Source: Symbiodinium natans
Taxonomy: Eukaryota > Sar > Dinophyceae > Suessiales > Symbiodiniaceae
Assembly: GCA_905221605.1 (NCBI GenBank)
Contig: CAJNDS010000138.1
Coordinates: 62,001-126,000, forward strand
Length of the DNA stretch: 64,000 bases
Direction of reading: 5' to 3'
The position numbers were made by a program, and so were the translations under genes. Below are positions 52,445-61,970 of this stretch, in pieces (positions within the stretch are counted from its first letter, which is position 1; every line of letters starts with the position of its first letter). Under the pieces are notes generated by a model. That model had not been told where the DNA came from and made no database searches. It saw only the letters and a list, made by a program, of their open reading frames with translations.

Positions 52445-52537
52445 GTGGCATTGGGCCAGCGACCCGCAGGCCTGGAACCAGGCTCCGAAAAAAGGGCTGG
52501 CTACAAGTTTCTCTCAAAGCCCGTCAAGAGCAACTTT
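52445..52537 (+). CDS. 93-nt exon
   Basis: Acceptor ctggtcttcag, donor GTAGGG. Thirty-one codons, VALGQRPAGLEPGSEKRAGY and KFLSKPVKSNF. A second frame (WHWASDPQAWNQAPKK) is also open. Confidence 0.6.
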
Positions 52538-52539
52538 GT

Positions 52540-52678
52540 AGGGTTTAGGGTTTAGGGTTTAGGGTTTGGGGTTTAGGGTTTAGGGTTTAGGGTTTAGGGT
52601 TTAGGGTTTGGGGTTTGGGGTTTGGGGTTTGGGGTTTGGGGTTTGGGGTTTGGGGTTTGGGGTTTGGGGTTTGGGGTT
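52540..52678. repeat. TTTAGGG to TTTGGGG array
   Basis: TTTAGGG units grade into about eleven uninterrupted TTTGGGG units at the distal end. Confidence 0.95.
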
Positions 52679-53402
52679 GACTTAACAGCTCATGGGGGGT
52701 TCAATGGGTACTCACAAGTCCGATAAAGTAGGATTAGAAGCACCTTACATAGGGTCATGACCATGGCTTCTCTACTTTTTGTTTACCAGGAGGGCTGTCA
52801 CCCTAAACCCTAAACCCTAAACCCTAAACCCTAAACCCTAAAGCCTAAACCCTAAACCCTAAACCCTAAACCCTAAACCCTAAACCCTAAACCCCAAACC
52901 CTAAACCCTAAACCCTAAACCCCCAGATCCAAAGCGTCGAGGCCGACCGTGCCGCGGCATCTTCCGTGGCTTCATGCTCTCCAAGGAGCGCCGGCAGCCG
53001 CCAAGCTGCCTTTAGGGTTTAGGGTTTAGGGTTTAGGGTTTAGGGTTTAGGGTTTAGGGTTTAGGTTTTAGGGTTAGGGTTTAGGGTTAGCTGCAAAGAA
53101 GGTTTAGGGCTTAGGGTTGAGGTAGGGTTTAGGGTTTAGGGTTAGCTGCAAAACAGGTTTAGGGTTTAGGGTTTAGGGTTGAGGCACGGTTTAGGGTTTA
53201 GGGTTAGTCGCAATAAGGTTCAGGGTTTAGGGTTTCGGGTTTAGGGTTGGGTTTTAAAGGTCTGGTATAGTCAAGGCATGTAGCGGGCCATGTTTGTCCC
53301 TGACACCGCAGGACCCGTCATATGTGTAGGGTTGAGTCGAGCTCGGCGACGCCCTAAACCCTAAAGCCTAAACCCTAAACCCTAAACCCTAAACATGCCG
53401 AG

Positions 53403-53466
53403 GTTCCTTCATGAACAGCTGCACGAGCACGGTGTGGAGCTGATGGTGACGCGCGGGGCTGAGAGG
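53403..53466 (+). CDS. exon ending at GTTTAG
   Basis: Follows CATGCCGAG. Reads FLHEQLHEHGVELMVTRGAE, donor GTTTAG. Confidence 0.65.
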
Positions 53467-53650
53467 GTTTAGCATTGGGCCCCAAGAGTTGTTAAGGCGT
53501 TGGGTCTGAAAGTTTTGCGATGTTTTGCGGGACTGGAGTCCAAATGGTGAGGGGGGGGGGCCTCGCCTCGTTGGGCCGGGTATGCTTTATGGCCTCTTTT
53601 GGCCCTCAACTTTTTTGGGGATTCCGACCCGGCTCGAAACGGCATATCAG

Positions 53651-53717
53651 ACTCCGGGCAATGATGGAAGCCTGAGCGTGAAGGGAGCAGCAAGGGGCCA
53701 AGATGAAGTGCATCAAG
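53651..53717 (+). CDS. exon with consensus sites
   Basis: Acceptor ggcatatcag, donor GTACGT. Reads TPGNDGSLSVKGAARGQDEV and then HQ. Confidence 0.7.
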
Positions 53718-53803
53718 GTACGTATGCCTGACTCGACTGAACTTCTTGAACCTTGATACGGCACTTGACCTCGTTTTGGACATCACACGACCTCGTTTTG
53801 GAT

Positions 53804-53940
53804 TTTACTAACAGCCCTTAATAGGGGTTCTAGTACCCCCTACTATAATCCCTATTGACAGTCCTTAATCGGGATTCTAGTAACCCCCTACTATACCCCC
53901 TATCAAGGAGCTGTTAGCAAAAGCGGGGAACATCCCCAAG
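53804..53940 (+). mobile_element. element C7, right end forms an acceptor
   Basis: Family C core is partly duplicated inside (two AGTCCTTAAT-type segments); the right end GGGGAACATCCCCAAG ends in the AG used by the next exon. The left terminal repeat is missing. Confidence 0.6.
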
Positions 53941-54056
53941 GCCCACGCAGTACGCGGCCGCGCACCTCTTCCCCGCCACCTACGAAGCCCTGAAGCCCCT
54001 GGCGCCGCGGGCGGCCTGGGTGGCAGTGGACCCACGGAGGTGTCAAGGGCGAAAAG
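53941..54056 (+). CDS. 116-nt exon after C7
   Basis: Reads PTQYAAAHLFPATYEALKPL, APRAAWVAVDPRRCQGRK, donor GTTGTA. Confidence 0.65.
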
Positions 54057-54295
54057 GTTGTAGCTGTTTGTTGCTGTCTTTTATGATTATTTGAATTTGA
54101 TTGTCATTGTGTTTATTTAGCCATTTCTTTTGGCTATTTTTAAGGTTTATATTCTAACTAGCCGCTTTGTCCATGACACTGTTGCAAGGAAGGCAAGCAG
54201 TTGTGATTGAGCCTTCCTTGCCGCACGCACCAAAGCCCCAAGGACCACGAGCAACTTTAAACCTTCGAAGCCAGGCAACACCACGTATATGAAAA

Positions 54296-54470
54296 CATAT
54301 ATATATATATATGTATATGTATATGTGTGTGTCTGTAAAGATATATATATATATATATCTGTGGAATAATTGCAGTACAATACACTACAATACAAGGTGT
54401 GCAACAATATATATATATATATACATATATATATTTATTTATTTATTTTATTTATTTATTTATATGTAAT
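54296..54470. repeat. AT-rich microsatellite field
   Basis: Several (AT)n blocks and a TTTA tract in a low-GC intron-like stretch. Confidence 0.85.
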
Positions 54471-54545
54471 TATGGTTACTTATGTCATATTGTCGAGAAG
54501 AAGAACAAGAATCATAATCATCATCATGTGGTTGTTCTTCTTCAG

Positions 54546-54637
54546 CCAAATACAGGGCCGAACCGGCGACGTTTGCCACTGTCGTGCAGACCGTGGCCCG
54601 ACGCTTGGGCTCTTGGAAGCGGGGGGTCTACTTGGAG
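54546..54637 (+). CDS. exon running into introner A19
   Basis: Acceptor gtggttgttcttcttcag. Reads KYRAEPATFATVVQTVARRL, GSWKRGVYLE; the final TACTTGGAG is the A19 end. Confidence 0.7.
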
Positions 54638-54776
54638 GTTCATGTGTACTTATAAGAGGGCTATAAGATATGGGTTTTAGGGTTTAGGGTTTAGGGTTTA
54701 GGGTCCTGGATAAGGTCATAACCATAGTTCTCCTACTTATAACCCTACTTGTCAGGAACCATGAACCTCCAAGTAG
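54628..54776 (+). mobile_element. element A19 with a telomeric insert
   Basis: CTACTTGGAGGTTCATGTGTA and CATGAACCTCCAAGTAG ends. Four TTTAGGG units (54674-54703) sit in the interior. Confidence 0.75.
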
Positions 54777-55093
54777 GGGTTGAGGGTTCAGGGGGGGGTT
54801 GGATGGGGAAAGTCGGCTCCTGGGCACCCTATTTGTTTTACTTTAAAGCTGATGAAATCCAAACCTAAACCCTAAAGGTGGGTTAAAGGTACCCAAGTCC
54901 CGAAGACTACTACAAAAAGCAAGTAAGAAGAAGAGCCGGCTTCTGAAAAGCGAAGGCTGGGAACGCCCCTACGTGCTGCTGAAAGACTATGTCAAGAGCG
55001 CCAAGGTTCAGGGTTTAATTAAAGTTTAGGGTTTATCGATTCCCAGACTTCAGGTTTGGGTTTTTGGTTTCGGGTTTGAAGCCAGCATGCCAG

Positions 55094-55144
55094 AAGCTGC
55101 TAAGGACGTCTGCATGCAAGAATGGATTGAGGCAATCAGATGTG
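55094..55144 (+). CDS. exon resembling a PH-domain C-terminal helix
   Basis: Acceptor agcatgccag, donor GTAAGA. Reads AKDVCMQEWIEAIRC. The E-W-x-x-A-I pattern is typical of the last helix of pleckstrin-homology domains, which bind phosphoinositides; the preceding island (about 54938-55004: RLLKSEGWERPYVLLKDYVK) resembles a PH first strand. The assignment is tentative because the middle of the domain is not seen. Confidence 0.5.
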
Positions 55145-55261
55145 GTAAGAGCTTTGTATGCTGTGGGGTCCGCGGGTTGTGGAGAGCACGACGAGTGGGC
55201 TTTCGGGACAACCTTCTTTCGGTCGGTATCTGCTAAACTAGTGTGTGAAGCTTGTTTATAA

Positions 55262-55412
55262 GGGTTCTTAAGGGAGGGGGTTCAAGGGCGTATGTCGATG
55301 TAACCTAAGGTTCCCCAATACTCCCCACTACTAGTCCACTACTCCCTCAGGCTCCCTAAACGTCCCTAAGGTTTTCTAGGTACCTATCTTCATGAGCCCC
55401 CCTCGATTACGA
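55262..55412 (+). mobile_element. element F4
   Basis: GGGTTCTTAAGGGAGGGGG and ATGAGCCCCCCTCGATTACG-type ends; directly follows an exon-like island (HDEWAFGTTFFRS). Confidence 0.6.
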
Positions 55413-55931
55413 ACCTGTAACTTGTGGTCGCCTCAGTTAGCTATTTGCCGAACCGATCCAACCATGCTTGACGTGAGCGAGTGCGAGAGTCGAAGCCCTT
55501 GTGCGATGGCAAGAATTGACCTCAACTCTATAAACTCTAAACCCTAAACCCTGCAGCTGTTAGTGAACTGGACTCAATGACCCGTAGAGAAGAGAGGGGC
55601 TGTACACCCTAAGGCCCTATAGACCCAAAACCCGAGCAAAGCAAACCCGCCCTAAACCCTAAACCCTAAACCCACCAGCCACTACGCCTGCCTGCGAGGC
55701 ACACGGTCAGCGCAGCTTGTCTGCTCTTGGCAGCCCTTGCACACGGAAGCCGGGTATACAAAGGGCCCCTGAACGGCGCATCGCCAAAAGATCCAAAGGG
55801 TAGGTTTAGGGCTTTTGGGTGTTGAAGGTTTCATGGTCGGAGTTCAAACAATATGGGGCCTAAACCCTAAACCCTAAACCCCAAACCCCAAACCCTAAAC
55901 CCTAAACCCTAACCCCAATACGATACTGTAT

Positions 55932-56030
55932 ATGGGTGGCTGGCAAGATTATGATCCCTCTTGGGGTACCCCAATATTAGGTGCCGTATTATCATAGGAA
56001 TACAAAAGGGACCATAATTTTGACAACCAC
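55932..56030. mobile_element. element M2
   Basis: GGGTGGCTGGCAAGATTATG and CATAATTTTGACAACCACCC inverted ends, without the telomeric insert of M1. Confidence 0.7.
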
Positions 56031-56155
56031 CCATATGTATATGGAAGTGTGTGATGTGCAGTAACCTGACTATGGATCGGACCTTGGGTTGAACTGCACG
56101 ACGAAACAGGAAGGTGGGGCACTGTAAGATAACCCACCAACCCTTGTTGAGAAAG

Positions 56156-56254
56156 GGCGGCGAAACAAATCCTGAGCAGCAGGCAGTGCACTGCAGGAGA
56201 CCCGAAAGCAAACCGCCTACCCCGACTGACGGTGGCAAACCCAAAGAACACTGA
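56156..56254 (+). CDS. probable terminal exon
   Basis: Follows TTGAGAAAG. Reads GGETNPEQQAVHCRRPESKP, PTPTDGGKPKEH and a TGA stop. A minus-strand frame (56307-55909) overlaps but looks less protein-like. Confidence 0.5.
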   Translation, partial: GGETNPEQQAVHCRRPESKPPTPTDGGKPKEH

Positions 56255-56400
56255 AAAAGGGAGCAGCTCGTCGACAGGCCGAGCAAGTCAGTTACCAACA
56301 CATACATATATGTATGTATATATATTTATATATGCATTATCAAGTTAGCTACTTAACAACTATTCAAACTAATTAAGTTAAATACATATTGTATTTACAG

Positions 56401-56535
56401 TCGTTCGACCGATACCCTGCGTGAGGCTTCATGAAGGTCCCCGTGGACGACGACCTGCCGGAAGTGGCTTGCGACTTCGTCGCTGCCAGGGGGCCTAAGT
56501 TCAACGAAGGACCGGGCCCCTACCTTTGCTGCTCC
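56401..56535 (+). CDS. exon with an in-frame TGA
   Basis: Starts right after TATTTACAG. Forty-five codons in one frame: SFDRYPA, TGA (56422-56424), GFMKVPVDDDLPEVACDFVA, ARGPKFNEGPGPYLCCS. Both sides of the stop look coding. Confidence 0.6.
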
Positions 56536-56914
56536 GTTTTTTTTTTGGGGGGGGCAAGGGGGGGGGGGGAGGGGGTTTATAAGGCTTAGGGTTTAGGGTT
56601 TAGGGCTTTGTGTTTGGTGTGCGATTGCGTGATTGAGCTTCCGAAACTTCCCTCTTCCCTCCGTTGCTCGAAAAGGGGTTCGGGTTTCGGGTGCAAGGCT
56701 TATAGGGGCCCTTGGTGTCCAGAACATCGCTTGTTGTGACTATGGGTTTAGGGTTTAGGGTTTAGGGTTTTAGGGCTTAGGGTTTAGGGTAAGTGTTCAA
56801 GGAGAAACTTGACATTCATTGGGCAGCGGTGCTGCTCGGAAACCAGTAGATGTGGAATGTTTAGGGTTTGGGGTTCAGGGTTTAGGGTTTAGGGTTTAGG
56901 GTTCAGGGCTCGCA

Positions 56915-57028
56915 GGTCGGAGGAGCATGGACGAGGGTTTGCAGGACTTGATTCAGGTGCTCAGGGGGTCTGTCGAGCTTCTGGACGGAAAGCCGTCGTG
57001 CCAGCGGACACATCACAAGAGTCTGTGA
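56915..57028 (+). CDS. probable terminal exon
   Basis: Follows GGCTCGCAG. Reads RRSMDEGLQDLIQVLRGSVE, LLDGKPSCQRTHHKSL, TGA. Starting at the ATG is also possible. Confidence 0.55.
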   Translation, partial: GRRSMDEGLQDLIQVLRGSVELLDGKPSCQRTHHKSL

Positions 57029-57203
57029 AACCCTAAACCCTAAACCCTAAACTCCCCCAGAAGGCATCTACAAAGTTTCAGGGGCCAGCTGCCACCCCTG
57101 GTGATTTGTGAGTGGAGCTTACATCCCTATGGGGGGTTGGTTTCCCGTGTAGCCGTTATGAAGCGACACCACAAGGGGCAACTTTCGTGATTCTCCGTTG
57201 CAG

Positions 57204-57281
57204 GGTAGCCGATATAAGAATACTGTGTGCGTTCGATGGGCTGTGCTTGCGGCCTACATCGACAGGCGGCTTGCCACACAT
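57204..57281 (+). CDS. 78-nt exon
   Basis: Acceptor gattctccgttgcag. Twenty-six codons, GSRYKNTVCVRWAVLAAYID and RRLATH, donor GTCTAA. Confidence 0.65.
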
Positions 57282-57529
57282 GTCTAAGTTCTTATGGCAC
57301 GAGGTATGCTTGTTAAAAAAAGTCAGCCACAAGCCTAAACTCGAAGCCCAACTGAAGCAAGGACCCAGAGTAGGCCTTGTTTTGAGGGTTCAGTTTTCCT
57401 TATAAGCCCCTCTACACCAAGAAGCGCACCCTGGTTTTTCCTGGGTTACCCTTGGGTCTAACCCTACACCCTACTACCCCTGGGTCTGAACCCGAAACCC
57501 TTACTTGCTCCGCCTGAGCCTGCTAGCAG

Positions 57530-57639
57530 GTGTCGTGTTCAAGGAGTACGTGGATCTTGTGCACTACCCTGGAAGAGGAGAGCCCACCCCCAACGAGTGG
57601 CGCCTCTGGTTTCCTGGCTGTGGAGGGCTTTGGGGGGAT
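57530..57639 (+). CDS. exon-like island
   Basis: Follows CTGCTAGCAG. Reads VVFKEYVDLVHYPGRGEPTP and NEWRLWFPGCGG. The donor could be GTGGAG or GTCTAG. Confidence 0.65.
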
Positions 57640-57753
57640 GTCTAGGCCTTAAGGCTTAAGGCTTATGGGCTTTAACACTAGGGTTTAGGGTTTCGGGCTT
57701 CAGGCTTCGGGTTTTGGATTGTGTCACGGCCCCTGTTTCCGGCTGATCTGCAG

Positions 57754-57779
57754 AGTCTGGATGCCGGGAGCGACTTCAG
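57754..57779 (+). CDS. 26-nt microexon
   Basis: Acceptor ccggctgatctgcag, donor GTGTGG. Reads SLDAGSDF. Confidence 0.5.
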
Positions 57780-57833
57780 GTGTGGGGCATAGGGGTTCTT
57801 TACCAAAACCCCCTTAGGAGTGATTTTTTGTTA

Positions 57834-57945
57834 TAGGGTTGTTGAAGGAGGGGGGGTTGAAGGCGGGGTATGTAAGCCAAGGTTTCCGAACACTCCCCAT
57901 TACTCCCGAAGCTTCCCTAAGGTTCCCTAGGTACCTAACCCTATA
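57834..57945. mobile_element. element F5
   Basis: TTGAAGGAGGGGGGGTTGAAG at the left, TTCCCTAAGGTTCCCTAGG in the core; right end degenerate. Confidence 0.5.
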
Positions 57946-58257
57946 AGTTTCGGTTTGGAGTTATATAAACCAAAGCGCAAAGAACATATGTGTTTGTATA
58001 TCATCTGTATGTATGTATGCATACATGTATGCATACATGTATGCATATATGTTAGGGTTGGAGGGTTGGGGGATCTGCACAACGTGTCAGTAGAACCCTG
58101 GCTCCAAGGAGTTTTGGCCTCGCAACTGTGAGGCCCTGAGAGCCCTGAAGCGTGCCCCAAGCTTGTCCCTCAACCCTAAAGCCTAAACCCTAAACCCTAA
58201 ACCCTAAACCCTAAACCCTAAACCCTAAACCTCCCAATCCTTCTGCTGGAATCCCAG

Positions 58258-58310
58258 GTTTATGCACGGCCAACTTGCAGAAGCTTCACCCAACTCCTTC
58301 CAGGCCAGGG
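58258..58310 (+). CDS. exon-like island
   Basis: Acceptor gctggaatcccag, donor GTGCGT. Reads FMHGQLAEASPNSFQAR. Confidence 0.6.
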
Positions 58311-58417
58311 GTGCGTGCTTAGGGTTGAGGGCGCAAGGGTGATTCGCCGCAACCCTAAACCCCAAACCCTAAACCCTAAACCGGGTTTCTGATGCTCCCG
58401 ACCTCAGGAATCTGCAG

Positions 58418-58481
58418 ATGCCCAAATTCCAGCTCTTAGAACTGCTTGTCACTCTGCAGTATTTCTCACAGACAAGCTTGG
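58418..58481 (+). CDS. exon ending at a telomeric GTTTAG
   Basis: Follows GGAATCTGCAG. Reads MPKFQLLELLVTLQYFSQTS and L, donor GTTTAGGG. Confidence 0.65.
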
Positions 58482-58561
58482 GTTTAGGGTTTCCGGTTGA
58501 GCGTTGAGGGTTTAGGGTTTAGGGTTTAGGGTTTGCCCCAAGCAAACCATACCATCCTTAG

Positions 58562-58621
58562 TCTAGTAGTACAGGCACGCTAAAACCGGCAAATCTATCA
58601 TGCTGGCCCAAACCCCAAACA
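58562..58621 (+). CDS. 60-nt exon
   Basis: Acceptor accatccttag, donor GTAAGA. Twenty codons, SSSTGTLKPANLSCWPKPQT. Confidence 0.65.
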
Positions 58622-58763
58622 GTAAGACCTCTTCACAAGTATCCCTAAACCCGAGAACCCTAAACCAAGAGTGCCCGAGAGCACCCCAGGAAAGCAAAAT
58701 GCAGATGGTTTAGGGTTTAGAGTTTAGGGTTTAGGGTTGGGGGTAAGGGTTTACAGTTGAGGG

Positions 58764-58860
58764 TTACTCGGAGGTCTGTCAGGATACTATATAAGTAGCG
58801 TTATAAGCAGGGTAACTATGATGATATCCTTATTTTGTAGTACCCATGAGCCTCCAAGAA
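58764..58860 (+). mobile_element. element A20
   Basis: TTACTCGGAGGT and ACCCATGAGCCTCCAAG ends. The right AG precedes the exon at 58859. Confidence 0.6.
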
Positions 58861-59054
58861 AAGTCATTCCAAGACCACTTCAAGAACGACCCCGAGGCAA
58901 AAAGCGGCGACAGTTCTGCACTATTGACGAGGAACCCAGCCGCCATTTGCAACACCACGAAATGCTCATCCCCTCGGCATGGGTGCGAAGCCGACGCAGA
59001 CAAGAGCCCAAAATGCCGGAAGCGCGCCACGTTTTCGGGACACGGAGAGGCGTG
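58859..59054 (+). CDS. coding block after A20
   Basis: Two frames are open: KSFQDHFKNDPEAKSGDSSA (ending TGA at 59053) or RQFCTIDEEPSRHLQHHEML. Which is used is undetermined. Confidence 0.5.
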
Positions 59055-59284
59055 AGGCGCAAAAGGTACGAGATCTAGGCGGGAGGATGATGTGGACTGC
59101 GGAAGGCGCGCCGAAGCTGGAATGCGGTTTGGCAATTGGAACCCGAAACACGAAACCCTGAACCCTAAACCGTGCGGAGTATGTGTGATCCTTGGGGGCC
59201 AAATGAACTCCACAGAGTTTCTGGTCCAGATACCTGAACTGGAAGGCTTGGGGTTTCGGGTTTAAGGTTTAGGGTTTAGGGTTT

Positions 59285-59403
59285 ATAGGGTTCATGAAGG
59301 TACTTTAAGTATAGGGTTACAAGCACGGGAACTATGGTGATAGCCTTAGTTAGTTAGGGCTCTTACAACCCCTACTTACAAACACCCTTGAACCTTCAAG
59401 TAT
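59285..59403 (+). mobile_element. element A21
   Basis: GGGTTCATGAAGGTACTT and CACCCTTGAACCTTCAAG ends. The AG is used by the next exon. Confidence 0.6.
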
Positions 59404-59478
59404 GACCGCAGACATGGCGTTTGATGCGGGCGCACGGACAGGCTCCGTCTCATGCGCATGGCACCTAGAGGAGAGCGG
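59401..59478 (+). CDS. exon downstream of A21
   Basis: Reads MTADMAFDAGARTGSVSCAW and HLEES, donor GTGGGC. Confidence 0.6.
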
Positions 59479-59553
59479 GTGGGCCCAGCATAGACATGAA
59501 ACCCCAAACCCTAAACCCTAAACCCTAAACCATGCTGACTATGCGATTTCGAG

Positions 59554-59601
59554 GCCAACTTTCAATGCGGCAACCCCATAGTGCAAGCACTGCGCGGGGA
59601 A
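59554..59601 (+). CDS. 48-nt exon
   Basis: Between GATTTCGAG and GTTTCT. Sixteen codons, ANFQCGNPIVQALRGE. Confidence 0.6.
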
Positions 59602-59730
59602 GTTTCTACGTTTCTACCCCCACGAAATTCCCCCAACCGTAAACCCTACACCCTAAACCCTACACCCTAAACACGAAACCCCCTCCACCCCCCCCCCCCC
59701 ACTATCAGCTGACCCTCTCGGCCGGTGTAG

Positions 59731-59848
59731 GAGGAGGGCGCGGAAGGGCCTCCGGAACCTTACGGCTGAAGCCCGCTTCGAGGGCGGTGTCCCGGTAACC
59801 TCCCGAAGGAAAAGTCTGCCTTCACCTGTCTTCTGGTCTAACTTGGAG
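59731..59848 (+). CDS. 118-nt exon running into A22
   Basis: Follows CCGGTGTAG. Reads RRARKGLRNLTAEARFEGGV, PVTSRRKSLPSPVFWSNLE; TTGGAG of the A end encodes LE and GTTCATGG is the donor. Confidence 0.65.
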
Positions 59849-60057
59849 GTTCATGGACTTAGGTTTTTGGGTTTAGGGTTTTAGTGTTTAGGGTTTAGGG
59901 TTTAGGTTTTTGTTGTCTACTTGAGGTTTCATGGTACTTCTCGAACCAATTCTGTACTTATAAGTGTACTTCTCACCGTAATTAAGGGCACCGAAGGGGC
60001 TTATAAGCGGGTTTAAGTACAGTTTAATTAGCTACTATACCATGACCTCCAAGATGA
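59839..60057 (+). mobile_element. compound A22/A23 intron with telomeric units
   Basis: A left A end (59839-59862), TTTAGGG units, then a second, complete A copy (59919-60057) ending ATGACCTCCAAG. It looks like one A element entered by telomeric repeats and another A. Confidence 0.6.
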
Positions 60058-60271
60058 AGGTATACTCGTGGTAGCTTGGCTATACACAACGGTTACATGT
60101 TTTGAATATGCCTTGGCCGCAGACCCCTGCTTTTGGGGGACTCAATTTTCATTTAACATATCTTTCTTTCTTATACCATATTGCATAGCACATATATATA
60201 TACATACATGTCACATACATGTGACGATTTCTCTTTGCATTACATGATTAGAAAGGGCTGCAATAGCACAG

Positions 60272-60347
60272 GGGCCGCAAGGACCAGCCTCATGCCCGAC
60301 GCGTTTCCTCTACGAAGGGTTTGGTGGCTGGGCTTCGGCACCTTCGG
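60272..60347 (+). CDS. exon with a GTAAGA donor
   Basis: Follows AATAGCACAG. Reads AARTSLMPDAFPLRRVWWLG and FGTF. Confidence 0.65.
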
Positions 60348-60581
60348 GTAAGAAGCCCTGCGTAGGTTGAGGGTTTCGGGTTTTGGGTTTTAGAGCAAAA
60401 AGGTTTGATGGGGGTTTTAGGGTTCATAGAGGATTGCGGGCTCCTTGAGCCCCCTGTGTGCGAGCGCCCAAAAGCCCCCAACAAATGCGAGAGGTCCTGC
60501 AGCCTGAGTGAATCAAAGAAGATCAAAGACAGCACATGGAAAGCACCCATCGCATGTGCATGTCCGTTTCCTGTACTCCAG

Positions 60582-60687
60582 ACTTTTGGAGTCCCCATAT
60601 GGCAAGACCATTCCCAACCCGTACATTACCATTGACGTGGCGGAGGCTGTAACAGGCAGCTTTGTCCATGCGACTGTGCCTGTGTAG
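60582..60687 (+). CDS. probable terminal exon
   Basis: Acceptor gtttcctgtactccag. Reads LLESPYGKTIPNPYITIDVA, EAVTGSFVHATVPV and TAG. Just upstream, about 60425-60580 is also open and protein-like (LLEPPVCERPKAPNKCERSC). Confidence 0.6.
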
Positions 60688-61161
60688 GCTTTTGGTGCTG
60701 GGCCTCTTGCAGTACTTTTTTGGAGAATAAGTTTTTTTGTCATAGTGCTTCGTTGGGCGCAGAGCTCATAATTACAGCTAGTGTAAAAGTCTGTCAGTCA
60801 GAATCTAGTCTGGTACCACGACATGCATATCAATTCGCGTGTAAAGCACCCCGTGTCGTGAAGGTCGGGGTCCAACTTCCATTAATTGTAGACGCTTGCG
60901 CCTGCCGCCCGGCAGCCGGGCCGGCCCCAGGACAGGAAAGGAGGCAAGAGGGTTTTCGCAAAAAAGGGGAGGAAGCGGGGTTAGGGAGGGGGGGGCAAGG
61001 GGGGAGGAGGGGGGAGGAGGAGGGGGGAGGAGGGTAGGGGGATTGGGGGGGGTCCCACAGGGCGAGGGGGTGGGGGGGGGGGGGGTGGCGTCACAAAATT
61101 TGCATGGGGGGAAGGGTTGGGTTAGGGGGAAGGAGGCCCGATCCGGGTCTGCTTGTTCCAG

Positions 61162-61211
61162 ACGCTTCTCGGCAGCAAGCCGAGACGAGGCGAATTACCG
61201 GATTTAGGCAA
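61162..61211 (+). CDS. exon-like island
   Basis: Acceptor tctgcttgttccag, donor GTAATC. Reads TLLGSKPRRGELPDLG. Confidence 0.6.
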
Positions 61212-61692
61212 GTAATCACATCAGGCATATTACCTTGCCTTTGGACGAACAAGACCAGACCGTTGAACTCTTTGCTCCCGAAGTTCGGGAAACCAGAGCC
61301 CAAAAAGCTAAACCCTAGTTCGTGCTCTTGGGTGCCTCGTGTCTTGGGATCATGCGAGCGCTTGGTATCTCCCCGCACCTCATATACCGCCCCACCCCCC
61401 ACCCCTCCAAGATACGATGTTCTCCATTTTCGGAGCGCCCCAGAAGGGTACCCCCTGTTGTCGGGAAATCCTCATAAGACTTGAGTGTATGATGTAGTGC
61501 TTAGGGCTGTGGGTTTGCCTACAGCCCCCAAGCTCCCACACTCCAGACCCCTACACCCTAAGTCCCGAATCCTAAACCCTCAGCCCTAGGCCCTAAACAC
61601 TAAACTCTAAACCCTAAACCCTAAACCCTAAACCCTAAACCCCAAACCCCAAACCCTAAACCCTACTGCTAGGCAGGTGGCAAAACCCTAAG

Positions 61693-61774
61693 TCGGCTCG
61701 AGGCTGGATCATCCTGGAGGCTGGTGACGGCGGGGTCTCGGGGCCTGCTCCTGGGCAGGCCCTGGGGGCCGAGG
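61693..61774 (+). CDS. exon ending at GTTTAG
   Basis: Follows ACCCTAAG. Reads SARGWIILEAGDGGVSGPAP and GQALGAE, donor GTTTAGGG. Confidence 0.6.
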
Positions 61775-61794
61775 GTTTAGGGCTTAGGGTTTAG

Positions 61795-61838
61795 GGTTTA
61801 GGGTTGAGGGTTGAGGGTTGAGGGTTGAGGTTTAGGGT

Positions 61839-61870
<32 letters not shown>

Positions 61871-61875
61871 GGTTT
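61795..61875. repeat. TTGAGGG variant array
   Basis: About ten TTGAGGG units, a further homogenised variant. Confidence 0.9.
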
Positions 61876-61914
61876 ACGCCACGACGTGATCCTTGCATCG
61901 CGCCGCGCCGGGAG

Positions 61915-61970
61915 GACCTCACGCGCCACTGGCGCCTTCTGGCAGCGAGTTTTGGCAAGGCCGCGCTTGG
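61915..61970 (+). CDS. exon ending at GTTTAG
   Basis: Follows GCCGGGAG. Reads DLTRHWRLLAASFGKAAL, donor GTTTAGGG. Confidence 0.6.

Noticed and set aside
60960-61090. Gly/Arg-rich frame
   Set aside because: Arises from a G-rich low-complexity tract.
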